A model generated the notes under the pieces. The model ran no database searches. It saw nothing but the letters and a program-made list of their open reading frames with translations, and was not told the origin of the DNA. Shown one piece after another: positions 9,924-18,199 of a DNA stretch of 64,000 bases (the first letter of the stretch is position 1; each line of letters starts with the position of its first letter). A program made the translations under genes and the position numbers. Origin of the DNA: an uncultured Bacteroidia bacterium (GTDB taxonomy: Bacteria; Bacteroidota; Bacteroidia; Bacteroidales; UBA932); the NCBI GenBank assembly GCA_902774145.1, contig CACYHC010000006.1:1-64000 (forward strand). Reading direction: 5' to 3'.

Positions 9924-10527
9924 CAAGTTTCTCCCAAACGAGCCCGTCGATGTGGGCAGCCGCCTCCGCAAAGGCCGCCTCCCGCGAAAGCCGCACGTCC
10001 GTCTCCAGGCGGCAGTCCTCGGCAAAAACAGGATTTATCTGTTTGAGTTCCATATCTTTAAGCAGTTTCATCACGGCGGGCATCGCCGCATAACCGAAGG
10101 AAAGGCGATAACGGATACAGGCGATTTTTTCGCACTTTTCGGCGGCGGCGAGCGCATCGGCGGTCGCACTGCGGTAAGCCTCGATGAGGCCCGGCACGCC
10201 CAGTTTCACCCCGCCGAAATAGCGCACGACGGCCACCATGACGTCGCTCAGCCCCTCCGCGTCGATACGGCCCAGGATCTGCCGCCCGGCCGTACCGGAG
10301 GGTTCCCCGTCATCGGAAGCGCGCCAGCGCGACCCGTCATGGCCAAGCCGCCAGGCCACGCAGACGTGGCGCGCATCGTGGTACTCCCGCCGCAGGGCCT
10401 GCACCTCCTGCCGGATCCGCTCCTCCGTCTCCACCGGGACGGCAAAGGCGATAAAGCGGCTTCCGAGCGATTTGTACAAGCCCCGGGAAGGCGCGGCAAT
10501 GCTGACATATGTATCTTTTATCTCCAA
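9919..10527 (-). CDS. YigZ/IMPACT family protein (UPF0029)
   Basis: A 202-residue protein of the YigZ/IMPACT family; bacterial members have been linked to translation or proline-peptidase regulation but their role is not settled. The hallmark VRYFGGVKLGVPGLIEAYR is present mid-protein, and the N-terminus DTYVSIAAPSRGLYK aligns with the family start. The first codon appears to be TTG (10525-10527): no in-frame ATG exists near the conserved N-terminus. With the -7 box ending only about 9 nt upstream, the mRNA would be almost leaderless. Divergent from the plus-strand gene at 10568. Confidence 0.88.
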   Translation of the reverse strand: MEIKDTYVSIAAPSRGLYKSLGSRFIAFAVPVETEERIRQEVQALRREYHDARHVCVAWRLGHDGSRWRASDDGEPSGTAGRQILGRIDAEGLSDVMVAVVRYFGGVKLGVPGLIEAYRSATADALAAAEKCEKIACIRYRLSFGYAAMPAVMKLLKDMELKQINPVFAEDCRLETDVRLSREAAFAEAAAHIDGLVWEKLV

Positions 10528-10535
10528 AACCAGTC

Positions 10536-10567
10536 CAAATTTAGTGAAATATTCCTATCTTCGCAAT
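10536..10567 (-). promoter_or_regulatory. Promoter of the YigZ-family gene
   Basis: Minus strand: ATTG (10564-10567), 20 nt, TAAATTTG (10536-10543), a perfect -7 box. The -33 element lies just before the start codon of the divergent gene, so the two genes share one 40-bp control region. Confidence 0.5.
10556..10563 (+). promoter_or_regulatory. -7 box of the pRiA4b ORF-3-like gene
   Basis: TATCTTCG differs from TAnnTTTG at one position and lies 4 nt upstream of the ATG at 10568, implying a nearly leaderless transcript. No clear -33 element is present at the normal distance. Confidence 0.35.
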
Positions 10568-11104
10568 ATGAACTACAGATATCGGGTCACCCTTTCGGGC
10601 ATCAAAGGTTTCTTCCGCCTCTACACCGTAAACGGCGAGAATACACTCTACACCTTCCACAAGCAACTGCAGGCCGACCTGGAATTTCCCGCCGACCAGC
10701 AGATTCTCTTCAAGGCGCTCGACGCCGAAGGGAATGTCGTCGCCCGCTACGCCCTGATGGACATCGGCAGCGGCGCCGTAGACGCCGTCAGCATCGCCCG
10801 CACCATTAAAGAAGGCGTCACGAGTTTCATCTACTTCTACGACGTCGCCTCCCGCAAGAGCGTGATTATCACCCTGGAAGGCGAAGCCCCCGCCGAACAT
10901 ACGGCCAAACCGGAACTCCTGGAAAGCAAAGGACCCGTCCCCGAAGAATTCGAGAACGGGTACGTAGCCTTTGAAGACCTTCCCGCCGAACAGCGTCACC
11001 TCCCCGGCGAAAATCCGGATGACGATGACTTCGAAGATGACGACGACGAGGAGGAGGACGACGATTCCGAAGAGGAGGAAGTCATTTACGACGCAAACGA
11101 ATAA
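10568..11104 (+). CDS. Plasmid pRiA4b ORF-3-like family protein with acidic tail
   Basis: A 178-residue protein that I recognise as the pRiA4b ORF-3-like family (sometimes named IS1096 passenger TnpR-like). The N-terminal 115 residues form the domain: FRLYTVNGENTLYTFHK, QILFKALDAEGN, and VTSFIYFYDVASRKSVIITLEGE. After ENGYVAFEDLP comes a tail of about 30 residues that is nearly all Asp/Glu. The start is the ATG at 10568; longer readings run into the divergent gene. Such proteins are common as single chromosomal genes in Bacteroidota and no mobile element is seen beside this one. Function unknown; the tail suggests binding to a basic partner (inference). Confidence 0.82.
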   Translation: MNYRYRVTLSGIKGFFRLYTVNGENTLYTFHKQLQADLEFPADQQILFKALDAEGNVVARYALMDIGSGAVDAVSIARTIKEGVTSFIYFYDVASRKSVIITLEGEAPAEHTAKPELLESKGPVPEEFENGYVAFEDLPAEQRHLPGENPDDDDFEDDDDEEEDDDSEEEEVIYDANE

Positions 11105-11108
11105 ACAT

Positions 11109-11220
11109 AGCGCAAAAAACAAAAAAGAACCTGAGGCAACGGGCACTTGTTGCTTCGCAACCCTATCCGGGTAAATGTGCCCTAACGCCTCAGGTTCTTT
11201 TATACTCTGTTTTTCGCGCT
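11109..11220. terminator. Large branched palindrome between convergent genes
   Basis: A 112-nt inverted repeat fills the gap between the plus-strand gene ending at 11104 and the FKBP gene ending at 11219. Outer arms 11109-11121 and 11208-11220 pair with one mismatch; the main stem is a perfect 15 bp (11123-11137 with 11187-11201); inside are GGGCAC/GTGCCC (11141-11146 with 11177-11182) and two competing small hairpins (GTTGC/GCAAC at 11149-11161, ACCC/GGGT at 11160-11172). A U-rich run follows the main stem on both strands, so it should end both transcripts. It is much more elaborate than a normal terminator. Confidence 0.75.
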
Positions 11221-12022
11221 ACTTCTTGGCAGGCTCTTCTTCTTCGACCTCAACCTTGGGAACCACCTTCACCACGTTAACCTCGAAGATGAGCATCTTG
11301 TTGCCCTCGATGGTGTACTGTCCGGTGTAAGGATTGCGCTGGCCGCGCTCGCCATAACCCAGTTCAGCGGGGATGTAGAGGATGGCGCTGCCGCCCTCGC
11401 CCACCAGCTGGAGGCCCTCACGGAAACCGGGGACGACATTCGCCAGCGGGAAGGAAGTGGTATCGGCGGACTCGTCGAACACCTTACCGTCGATAAGGGA
11501 ACCCTTGTAGGTCAGGAACACGGTGTCAGCCGCCGCAGCGCGCACATCGTTACCGGGCTCGACAATCTTGTACTGCAGGCCGGACTCGGTGGTCTGGACC
11601 CCTTCCTTGGACGCATTGGCGGCGAGGAACGCTTCCTCCTCCACCTTGTTGCAGACGAGCGTCTTCTTGCTCTTCTTGTCCATGTAGCGGCCGATGATGG
11701 CACCCATCTCCATAGGATCGATCTTGAACTGCTCGGTGAAGCCCTCGTCGTTCATATCGCCCTCAGCGGCCAGGAAATCCTTGATACCGGCAATCAGCTG
11801 GGACATATTGACATCCTCCTTGAAGCCCTGCTGCACGAGGAATGCACCATAGTTGATACCAAGCAGGAAGCTCACGGAGTCGATCTCGGCCTTGGTCGGA
11901 GTGACGGAGTCGATCTGGGCCTTCTGGTCGGCGGTAGCGCCGGCAGGATACTTGTTCGAATTTCCGCAGGCGAAAACTACGAGCGCCGCGGAAGCGATGA
12001 GAATGAATTTTAATGCTTTCAT
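11219..12022 (-). CDS. FKBP-type peptidyl-prolyl isomerase, lipoprotein
   Basis: A Mip/FkpA-like cis-trans prolyl isomerase, anchored as a lipoprotein (SPII signal ending LVVFAC|G) and expected to act in the periplasm. The 267-residue protein has a helical FKBP_N region (about 45-150) and a C-terminal FKBP_C domain (about 160-260) with VFLTYKGSLIDGKVFDES, VVPGFREGLQLV and GYGERGQRNPYTG, ending in an acidic/lysine tail. It is the last gene of a six-gene run beginning at the deoxynucleoside kinases, 33 nt after the ROK gene, and ends inside the 11109-11220 palindrome. Confidence 0.93.
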   Translation of the reverse strand: MKALKFILIASAALVVFACGNSNKYPAGATADQKAQIDSVTPTKAEIDSVSFLLGINYGAFLVQQGFKEDVNMSQLIAGIKDFLAAEGDMNDEGFTEQFKIDPMEMGAIIGRYMDKKSKKTLVCNKVEEEAFLAANASKEGVQTTESGLQYKIVEPGNDVRAAAADTVFLTYKGSLIDGKVFDESADTTSFPLANVVPGFREGLQLVGEGGSAILYIPAELGYGERGQRNPYTGQYTIEGNKMLIFEVNVVKVVPKVEVEEEEPAKK

Positions 12023-12055
12023 TGTTTTGATTGTTTATTGATTAATGAATTGTTG

Positions 12056-13015
12056 TTACCAGGCAAGTGCAGAAGCACCGAGAATCGCGGCATCGTTCTC
12101 CTTGAGGGAAGAGAAGATGATCTTCACCTTGTTCTTCCAGATATTGAGCACATTGTCGTTCATCGCTTTCTGCATCGGTTCATAGAGGAATTCCTTCGCC
12201 CGGGCCAGTCCGCCGAAGAGCACGATGGCCTCGGGGGCGCTGAAGGCGATGAAATCCGCAAAGCTGCGGCCCAGCAGGGTCGCCGTATAATCGAAGATGC
12301 GCAGGGCCAGGGCATCCCCCTGTTTGGCGGCATCGTAGATGTCCTTGGAGGAGATGTTGTCCAGTTCGCGCAGCAGGGAAGGTTCGTCCGTGGCGTCCAG
12401 CCACTCGCGGGCCGTGCGCGCGATACCCATCGCCGAGCAATAGGCCTCCAGACAGCCGGTGCGCCCGCAGCCGCACATACGGCCGTTGTTGCGCACGACG
12501 GTGACGTGGCCCAGCTCGCCGGCAAAGCCGTCGTGGCCGTAGAGCACCTTCCCGTCGATGACGATACCGCTGCCCACGCCCGTGCCGAGGGTAATCATGA
12601 TGAAATCCTTCATTCCCTTGGCCGCGCCGTAGGTCATTTCGCCCAGGGCGGCGGCGTTGGCGTCATTGGTCACGGTGACCGCAAGGCCGTCGAGGGCCTC
12701 CGAAAGCCACTGCTTCATGGGAACGGCGTCCTTGGCCGCCCACGCGAGATTCGGTGCGAAGGCCACTTCGCCGGTATAGTAGTTGCCGTTGGGCGCGCCT
12801 ACACCCACGCCGCGGATATCAGCGGCCGTTTTACCCGCCTGCACGATACAGGCCTTGACGGCCTGCGCGAGGGCGGCGATATAGGCTTTGGCGTCCGCTC
12901 CGTAAGTATCCGAACGGATCACGCTCTGCGCGAGAATCTCGCCGTGCTTGTCCACGACGCCGATTTTGGAGGTCTGGCCGCCGATGTCGACGCCGACTAC
13001 GAATTCCTTTGCCAT
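12056..13015 (-). CDS. ROK family sugar kinase (probable glucokinase)
   Basis: A 319-residue ROK-family protein without the N-terminal helix-turn-helix of ROK repressors, so a kinase. Visible are the phosphate-binding loop VGVDIGGQTSKIGVVD, the sugar-binding GELGHVTV, and the ROK zinc motif CGCGRTGCLEAYCS. The ATG at 13015 is preferred over a TTG three codons upstream. It begins 12 nt after the sugar permease gene. Together they look like an import-and-phosphorylate pair, most simply for glucose; the exact hexose cannot be read from the sequence. Confidence 0.9.
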   Translation of the reverse strand: MAKEFVVGVDIGGQTSKIGVVDKHGEILAQSVIRSDTYGADAKAYIAALAQAVKACIVQAGKTAADIRGVGVGAPNGNYYTGEVAFAPNLAWAAKDAVPMKQWLSEALDGLAVTVTNDANAAALGEMTYGAAKGMKDFIMITLGTGVGSGIVIDGKVLYGHDGFAGELGHVTVVRNNGRMCGCGRTGCLEAYCSAMGIARTAREWLDATDEPSLLRELDNISSKDIYDAAKQGDALALRIFDYTATLLGRSFADFIAFSAPEAIVLFGGLARAKEFLYEPMQKAMNDNVLNIWKNKVKIIFSSLKENDAAILGASALAW

Positions 13016-13027
13016 ACTGTTCAAAAA

Positions 13028-14284
13028 TTATTCTTGTGCAACTTTTGCCGGTTTAGAACCCACAAGGGCGTAGAAGAGGATGTACACGGCGCAGGCGAGC
13101 GGGACAAAGTAGCTGTAGAGACCGACCTTGTCGTAGAGCGCAGCCTGGATGGCAACCATAATGGCGCAGCCGAAAACCATCGTCATAAAGATGCCGGAAG
13201 CGGCGGCGGTGTACTTGCCGAGCCCCTCGACAGCCATATTGTAGATACCGCCCCACATCACGGAGGTGCAGAGACCGACGAGCAGGAAGGCGGCCATTCC
13301 GGCCGGAACGGGCACCCAGATGACCTGGAGATTGGCCCAGTCGATGCCGGGGACCTCGACGCGGAGGGAAGAAGGCAGGAAAATACCCAGGACGACGAGG
13401 ACGCAGGCCACGGCGGCGACGGTACCCACCATCGTGCGGCTGCTGACCTTTCCGCCGATGGCTCCGCCGACCATACGGCCGATGAACATCATCAGCCAGT
13501 AAACGGCGGCAATCAGGGTAGCGACATTCATCGAGATACCGACTTCAGGGCTCTGGAGGTAGGAGACCATATAGGTAGGCGTACCCACTTCGACGCTCAT
13601 ATACAGGAAGATGGCCAGGGCGCCGAGGGCGAAATGCCTGTGCTTCAAAGCACCGCTGATCAGGTTGAGCTGCACGGGGGCCTGCTCGGGTTCGTCAATC
13701 TTCGTGAACAGGAGCACGACGAAGGCCAGGGCAAAGATGACCAGGGCCAGGTACAGCGCCGGCGTCACGTCCGCAATGGAGGTGTTTTCGGTCACCGTTC
13801 CCACGAGGGCGCCCATCAGGATGTAGACGATGACGGCACCCGCCGAATTGAAGGACCCGCCGATCTGGATCAGCTGATTGCCTCTCTTTCCGCCGCCGCC
13901 CAGGATATTCAGCATCGGATTGACGACGGTGTTCAGCATACACATGCACAGGCCGCTGATGAAGGCGCCCAGAACATAGACGCCGTAGCTGCCCACCTGT
14001 CCGCTGAGGAATTCCAGGCCGATGCCGAGAATACCCACGAGGACAGCGGCGAGCGCCACCTTCTTGTAGCCGAATTTGGAAATGAGCATACCGGCGGGAA
14101 TACCCATCAGCAGATAGGCGATAAAGTTGGCGTAATTGCCCACCTGCCCCATAAATTCAGAGGCCTGGAACTGCTGTTTGACGACCGTAGCCATCGGCGA
14201 GCAGAGATTCGTGACAAACGCAATCATGAAGAAAAGGAAGAACATGATTGCGATTGCAAGGAAGTTGCTTTGTTTCTTTGCCAT
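13028..14284 (-). CDS. Sugar MFS transporter, GluP/FucP family
   Basis: A 418-residue inner-membrane permease with about twelve hydrophobic segments. It belongs to the glucose/galactose or fucose:proton symporter group of the major facilitator superfamily: the N-terminal NFIAYLLMGIPAGMLISKFGYKK and the second-half YWLMMFIGRMVGGAIGGKVS are characteristic. The neighbouring ROK kinase suggests uptake of free glucose or a related hexose. It follows the acyl-CoA synthetase by 21 nt, with no promoter visible between them. Confidence 0.9.
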   Translation of the reverse strand: MAKKQSNFLAIAIMFFLFFMIAFVTNLCSPMATVVKQQFQASEFMGQVGNYANFIAYLLMGIPAGMLISKFGYKKVALAAVLVGILGIGLEFLSGQVGSYGVYVLGAFISGLCMCMLNTVVNPMLNILGGGGKRGNQLIQIGGSFNSAGAVIVYILMGALVGTVTENTSIADVTPALYLALVIFALAFVVLLFTKIDEPEQAPVQLNLISGALKHRHFALGALAIFLYMSVEVGTPTYMVSYLQSPEVGISMNVATLIAAVYWLMMFIGRMVGGAIGGKVSSRTMVGTVAAVACVLVVLGIFLPSSLRVEVPGIDWANLQVIWVPVPAGMAAFLLVGLCTSVMWGGIYNMAVEGLGKYTAAASGIFMTMVFGCAIMVAIQAALYDKVGLYSYFVPLACAVYILFYALVGSKPAKVAQE

Positions 14285-14305
14285 AGTTATTGGTTTTAAA
14301 AGTTA

Positions 14306-16240
14306 TTATTTGCTGTAAATGGCGGCAAGGTTGCGTTCGTTGAACAGCTGCTTGCCTTCAGGGGTATAAGCGTAGGCGATGCCCTCGGCGTAGTGTTCCT
14401 CCACCTTGCGGCGCACCATCTTCATCGTGGAATTGAGCATCCCGTTGGCAATGGAGAACGGCTCGTCGCAGATGACGATCGAACCGGGCAGCCAGCGGTC
14501 GGGGAAGAGGTCGGCGTGCGGACCGCCGGTCTTGTACCCGTCGATTTCCTTCTGGATTTTCTTCAGCATCGCCTCCTTGCCTTCGCGGCTTGCCGGATCG
14601 AGCCCCAGGCCCTTCGCATACTCGGCGAGCGCCTCTTTTTCGGGCACGATGAGCGCGACGGTGTACGGGTTCTGGTTGTTGTGCAGCACCGCCGCGGCCA
14701 CGTATTTCGAAACCTCGGGCAGGCTGTCCTCAAAGGCCTCGGGCGAATATTTCTCGCCGTCCATTCCAATGAGCAGGGACTTGAAGCGCCCGACGACATA
14801 GAGGAAATCGTGGTTGAAGGGACAGATGTACCCCATATCCCCGGTATGCAGCCAGCCGTCCACGACGGTCTTGGCCGTGGCCTCCGGATTCTTCCAGTAG
14901 CCCGCCATCACGTTCTCGCCGCGGATGACGATTTCGCCCTTCTGTCCAATCGGGACCTCGTTGCCGTTGTCGTCGCAGATGCGGCAGTCCATCGGACGCA
15001 CGAGACGGCCCGAAGAGCCGAAAATCGCGCTCTCGCGGGAGTTCGCGCAGATGATCGGCGTCGCTTCCGTGAGGCCGTAGCCCTGGAACATCGGCATGCC
15101 CACCGCGCAGAAGAAGCGCTGGAGTTCGATATCGAGCAGGGCGCCGCCGCCCACGAAGAACTGCATCCGTCCGCCGAAGCTCTCGCGCACCTTCTTGAAG
15201 ACCAGTTTGTCGAAAAGCCGCATCAGGGGTTTCCGCCAGGCGTTGCAGAAGCCGCCCCGGTTGTAATACTCCTTGTTATAGGCAATGGCGTTGCGCAGCG
15301 CAAGGTTGAAAAGTTTCTCCGCGGCGGGGCCCTTCGCCTTGATGCCGGCCTCGATGTTTTTCTTGAAATTCCGCGCCAGAGCGGGAACGGAGAGCATCGT
15401 GTGCGGACGCGTCTCACGGATGGCCATCGGAATGTTCTTGAGCGTCGCAAGCGCATTCTTCCCGATCGGCACGAAGGCGATGCTGCCGCCGTAGTACATC
15501 ATCGTGTACATCCCCGCCACGTGCGCAAAGCAATGGTCCAGCGGCAGGATGATCAGCATTACGCTGTATTCGCCGATGCTGATGACGGAATTGCCCTGCT
15601 CCACGTTCGCCGTGTAATTGCGGTGCGTGAGCAGGATGCCCTTCGGATCGGCGGTCGTACCGGAAGTATAGCTGATGTTCGCGTAATCGTCGGGGCCGAC
15701 GCTCTTCCAGCGCGCCTCGAACGCGTCCCGGTGCTCCGCGAGGAAGGTTTCGCCCGCGGCAATCACTTCGCTGATGCGGATTTCCTTTTCCTTCAGTTCC
15801 CCGATGGTGAAGGCATTGTCGTCAAAGACGATGACTTTCTCCACCTGCGGGCACTGGGGCAGGATGTTGCGGATTTTCGGGAGGTGGTTGCAGGAGACCA
15901 GGATCCAGCGGGATTCCGAATGGTTGATGCGGAACGTGAGGTCCGCCTCCGAGCCCAGGTTCACCGAAAGGGGAACATCCGTGGCGCCGGCGTACATGGC
16001 GCCGATTTCCGAGAGAATCCACATCGCACGGCTCTCGGAAAGCAGGGCGATCCGGTCGCCTTTCTCCAGTCCGAGGGCCATCAGGCCCGCGCCGATGCGG
16101 TAAGCCTTCTCGCGGGTCTGCTCCTGGGTCGTTTCCACCCAGACGCCGTTCACCTTCTCGCGCAGATAGACATGGTCTGCGAACTGCCGGGAATATTTCT
16201 CGACGAAATCGAGCAGGGTCGGCCGTGCTTTATTCTCCAT
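14306..16240 (-). CDS. Long-chain acyl-CoA synthetase (AMP-forming)
   Basis: Activates fatty acids to acyl-CoA through an acyl-adenylate. The 644-residue protein carries the adenylation motifs YTSGTTADPKGILLTHRN, GYGLTEATPIICAN, GWLHTGDMGYI and VVGRFKSLLIGMDGEKYSPE. Length and spacing fit the FadD15-like long-chain class. The ATG at 16240 (MENKARPTLLDFV) is chosen; it overlaps the end of the upstream kinase gene by 11 nt. It sits between nucleoside kinases and a sugar permease, so the operon is functionally mixed. Confidence 0.93.
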   Translation of the reverse strand: MENKARPTLLDFVEKYSRQFADHVYLREKVNGVWVETTQEQTREKAYRIGAGLMALGLEKGDRIALLSESRAMWILSEIGAMYAGATDVPLSVNLGSEADLTFRINHSESRWILVSCNHLPKIRNILPQCPQVEKVIVFDDNAFTIGELKEKEIRISEVIAAGETFLAEHRDAFEARWKSVGPDDYANISYTSGTTADPKGILLTHRNYTANVEQGNSVISIGEYSVMLIILPLDHCFAHVAGMYTMMYYGGSIAFVPIGKNALATLKNIPMAIRETRPHTMLSVPALARNFKKNIEAGIKAKGPAAEKLFNLALRNAIAYNKEYYNRGGFCNAWRKPLMRLFDKLVFKKVRESFGGRMQFFVGGGALLDIELQRFFCAVGMPMFQGYGLTEATPIICANSRESAIFGSSGRLVRPMDCRICDDNGNEVPIGQKGEIVIRGENVMAGYWKNPEATAKTVVDGWLHTGDMGYICPFNHDFLYVVGRFKSLLIGMDGEKYSPEAFEDSLPEVSKYVAAAVLHNNQNPYTVALIVPEKEALAEYAKGLGLDPASREGKEAMLKKIQKEIDGYKTGGPHADLFPDRWLPGSIVICDEPFSIANGMLNSTMKMVRRKVEEHYAEGIAYAYTPEGKQLFNERNLAAIYSK

Positions 16241-16868
16241 GATTGATATCTTTAGGGGTGAATAAACCAAAGAGCTGGGCGTCCACCATATCGGTCACCT
16301 TGGCGAAATCGTCGGGATTGTCGCCGAACTTGATGTGGTCCGCGTCCACGATCAGCAGGTTGCCCTTGTAGTCCGCAATCCAGTTCTCGTACTTCTCGTT
16401 GAGACCGGTCAGGTAGTCGATGCGGATGCCTTTTTCGTAGTCGCGCCCGCGCTTCTGGATCTGGGCGATGAGGTTGGGAATCGAGGACCGCAGGTAGATG
16501 AGCAGGTCCGGCATGCCCACGAGCGACATCATCAGGTCGAAGAGGTCCGCGTAGTTCTCGAAATCCCGGGTACTCATCAGCCCCATATCGTGCAGGTTGG
16601 GGGCGAAGATGCGGGCGTCCTCGTAGATGGTGCGGTCCTGGATGACGACATCGTCGCAGCGGGAGATGTCCACCACGTCCTTGAAGCGCTTGTTCAGGAA
16701 ATAAATCTGCAGATTGAAGGACCAGCGCTCCATATCCTCATAGAAATCGGAGAGATAGGGGTTGAAGTCCACGGACTCATACTTGGGGGTCCAGCCGTAA
16801 TGGGCGGCGAGCATCCGGGTGAGCGTCGTTTTTCCGCTTCCAATGTTTCCTGCGATGGCGATATGCAT
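16230..16868 (-). CDS. Deoxynucleoside kinase (second of tandem pair)
   Basis: A 212-residue monophosphate-forming kinase for deoxynucleoside salvage. P-loop AGNIGSGKTTL at residues 6-16, the DRT/DRS motif in VIQDRTIYEDA, and the lid KRGRDYEKG identify the dAK/dGK/dCK family. It shares its order of motifs and long identical stretches with the gene immediately upstream (16878-17489), so the two come from a duplication. Tandem dNK genes with split dA/dC and dG specificity are known in other bacteria; which base each handles cannot be decided here. Its 3' end overlaps the acyl-CoA synthetase gene. Confidence 0.92.
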   Translation of the reverse strand: MHIAIAGNIGSGKTTLTRMLAAHYGWTPKYESVDFNPYLSDFYEDMERWSFNLQIYFLNKRFKDVVDISRCDDVVIQDRTIYEDARIFAPNLHDMGLMSTRDFENYADLFDLMMSLVGMPDLLIYLRSSIPNLIAQIQKRGRDYEKGIRIDYLTGLNEKYENWIADYKGNLLIVDADHIKFGDNPDDFAKVTDMVDAQLFGLFTPKDINHGE

Positions 16869-16877
16869 AGTGTTCAG

Positions 16878-17489
16878 TTAAAAAAGTCCGTAAAGCAAAG
16901 CGTCGATGCGGTCGGTGATGCGGGCGAAGTCTTCGGGATTTTCCTTGAAATCGAGGCCGGCGGCATCGACGGTAAGCACTTTCCCCTTGTAGGCCTCGAT
17001 CCAGCGCTCGTAGCGTTCGTTCAGTCCCGTCAGGTAGTCGAGACTCATCGTCTGCTCGTAGTCGCGTCCGCGCTTGCGGATGTTCTGCACGAGGTGCGGC
17101 ACGTCGCAGCGCAGGTAAATCAGCAGGTCGGGCAGCTTGACCGTGGACATCAGCAGTTCGAAAAGCTGCATATAGGTGTCGTAATCACGGTCGGAAAGGT
17201 TGCCCATGTCATGGTTGTTCGCCACGAAGATGTTCACGCCCTCGAGAATGGTGCGGTCCTGGATAATCACGCCTTCGCACTTGGCGATGTCCAGCACGTC
17301 GCGGAAACGCTGCGCGAGGAAATAGGTCTCCAGATTGTAGGACCAGCGGGGAATGTCGTGATAATAGTCCTCCAGGTACGGGTTGTAGGTCACCGCCTCA
17401 TAGCGCGGCTCCCAACCGTAATGGGCGGCCAGCATTTCGGTCAGCGTCGTCTTTCCGCTGCCAATATTCCCCGCGACACCGATGTGCAT
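16878..17489 (-). CDS. Deoxynucleoside kinase (first of tandem pair)
   Basis: A 203-residue paralogue of the next gene, with P-loop AGNIGSGKTTLTEML, DRTILEGVNIF and KRGRDYEQTM. The start is the ATG at 17489 (MHIGVAGNIG), because both paralogues then align from their first residue and the -7 box at 17513-17520 lies upstream. It opens the operon dNK-dNK-acyl-CoA synthetase-MFS-ROK-FKBP. It is divergent from the hydrolase at 17546. The second copy follows after 9 nt. Confidence 0.92.
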   Translation of the reverse strand: MHIGVAGNIGSGKTTLTEMLAAHYGWEPRYEAVTYNPYLEDYYHDIPRWSYNLETYFLAQRFRDVLDIAKCEGVIIQDRTILEGVNIFVANNHDMGNLSDRDYDTYMQLFELLMSTVKLPDLLIYLRCDVPHLVQNIRKRGRDYEQTMSLDYLTGLNERYERWIEAYKGKVLTVDAAGLDFKENPEDFARITDRIDALLYGLF

Positions 17490-17512
17490 CTCTATATAGT
17501 TTCTACAATCTA

Positions 17513-17520
17513 CAAAGATA
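17513..17520 (-). promoter_or_regulatory. -7 box for the deoxynucleoside kinase operon
   Basis: TATCTTTG on the minus strand is an exact TAnnTTTG match about 24 nt before the ATG at 17489. The -33 element is poor. It lies back-to-back with the plus-strand box at 17533-17540. Confidence 0.5.
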
Positions 17521-17532
17521 CATAAAATTTTG

Positions 17533-17540
17533 TATTTTTG
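17533..17540 (+). promoter_or_regulatory. -7 box for the metallo-hydrolase gene
   Basis: TATTTTTG is an exact TAnnTTTG match ending 5 nt before the ATG at 17546, so the transcript would have almost no leader. No TTTG is present at the usual -33 distance. Confidence 0.45.
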
Positions 17541-17545
17541 CAGCA

Positions 17546-18199
17546 ATGAACCTACAAACCTTTTTATTCAACTTTTTTCGCGTCCATACGATGGTCGCCT
17601 GGCTGGACGGAAGGAGCGACTGCATCGTGGTCGACCCGGGCGACTGCGTAGAAGCCGAGCACGCAAAACTCTATCAATTCCTTGATTCCCATAAGCTTAA
17701 GCCTACCGCTATCCTGCTGACCCACGGCCATCCGGACCATATCTTCGGGGTACAGGGGTTGCTGGACCGCTACGGCTGCACCGTCTATATGAGCGCCGAT
17801 GACGACGCCACCCTGGCCTTCAGCGCCGACACCGCCGACAAACTCGGCATGGGCCTGCTGCGCACGGACTTTCCCTACACCGATGCGCGGGACGGCGCCC
17901 GCATCCGCGAAGCGGGCATGGAATTCACGGTCATCGCCACCCCCGGACACAGCCCCGGCGGCCTGAGCTGGTACGAAGAAAAAGAAGGCGTCCTCTTCAG
18001 CGGGGACACCCTCTTCTGCGGTACCATCGGCCGGACCGATTATCCCGGCGGCAGCCTGGAGGACGAGATTCGTTCCATCCGGGACAAACTGCTTCCGCTC
18101 CCCTCGGACACGCTGGTGTATCCGGGACACGGGCTCTCCACCACCATCGGTCACGAAATCGCGACCAATCCGATGCTGGGAGGCGACTATTTGATGTAG
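17546..18199 (+). CDS. Metallo-beta-lactamase fold hydrolase (glyoxalase II-like)
   Basis: A 217-residue cytosolic zinc hydrolase of the glyoxalase II-like group. The metal ligands are visible as THGHPDH (about 66-72), the TPGHSPGG histidine, the bridging Asp in FSGDTLFCGTIGRTD, and the final VYPGHG. These small Bacteroidota enzymes are usually annotated as MBL-fold hydrolases of unknown thioester substrate. Its 3' end overlaps the convergent phosphodiester glycosidase gene by 13 nt. Confidence 0.92.
   Translation: MNLQTFLFNFFRVHTMVAWLDGRSDCIVVDPGDCVEAEHAKLYQFLDSHKLKPTAILLTHGHPDHIFGVQGLLDRYGCTVYMSADDDATLAFSADTADKLGMGLLRTDFPYTDARDGARIREAGMEFTVIATPGHSPGGLSWYEEKEGVLFSGDTLFCGTIGRTDYPGGSLEDEIRSIRDKLLPLPSDTLVYPGHGLSTTIGHEIATNPMLGGDYLM

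Noticed and set aside
10568..11104. Transposon passenger gene marking a mobile element
   Set aside because: The pRiA4b ORF-3-like family name suggests mobility, but there is no transposase nearby and homologues are ordinary chromosomal genes in this phylum.
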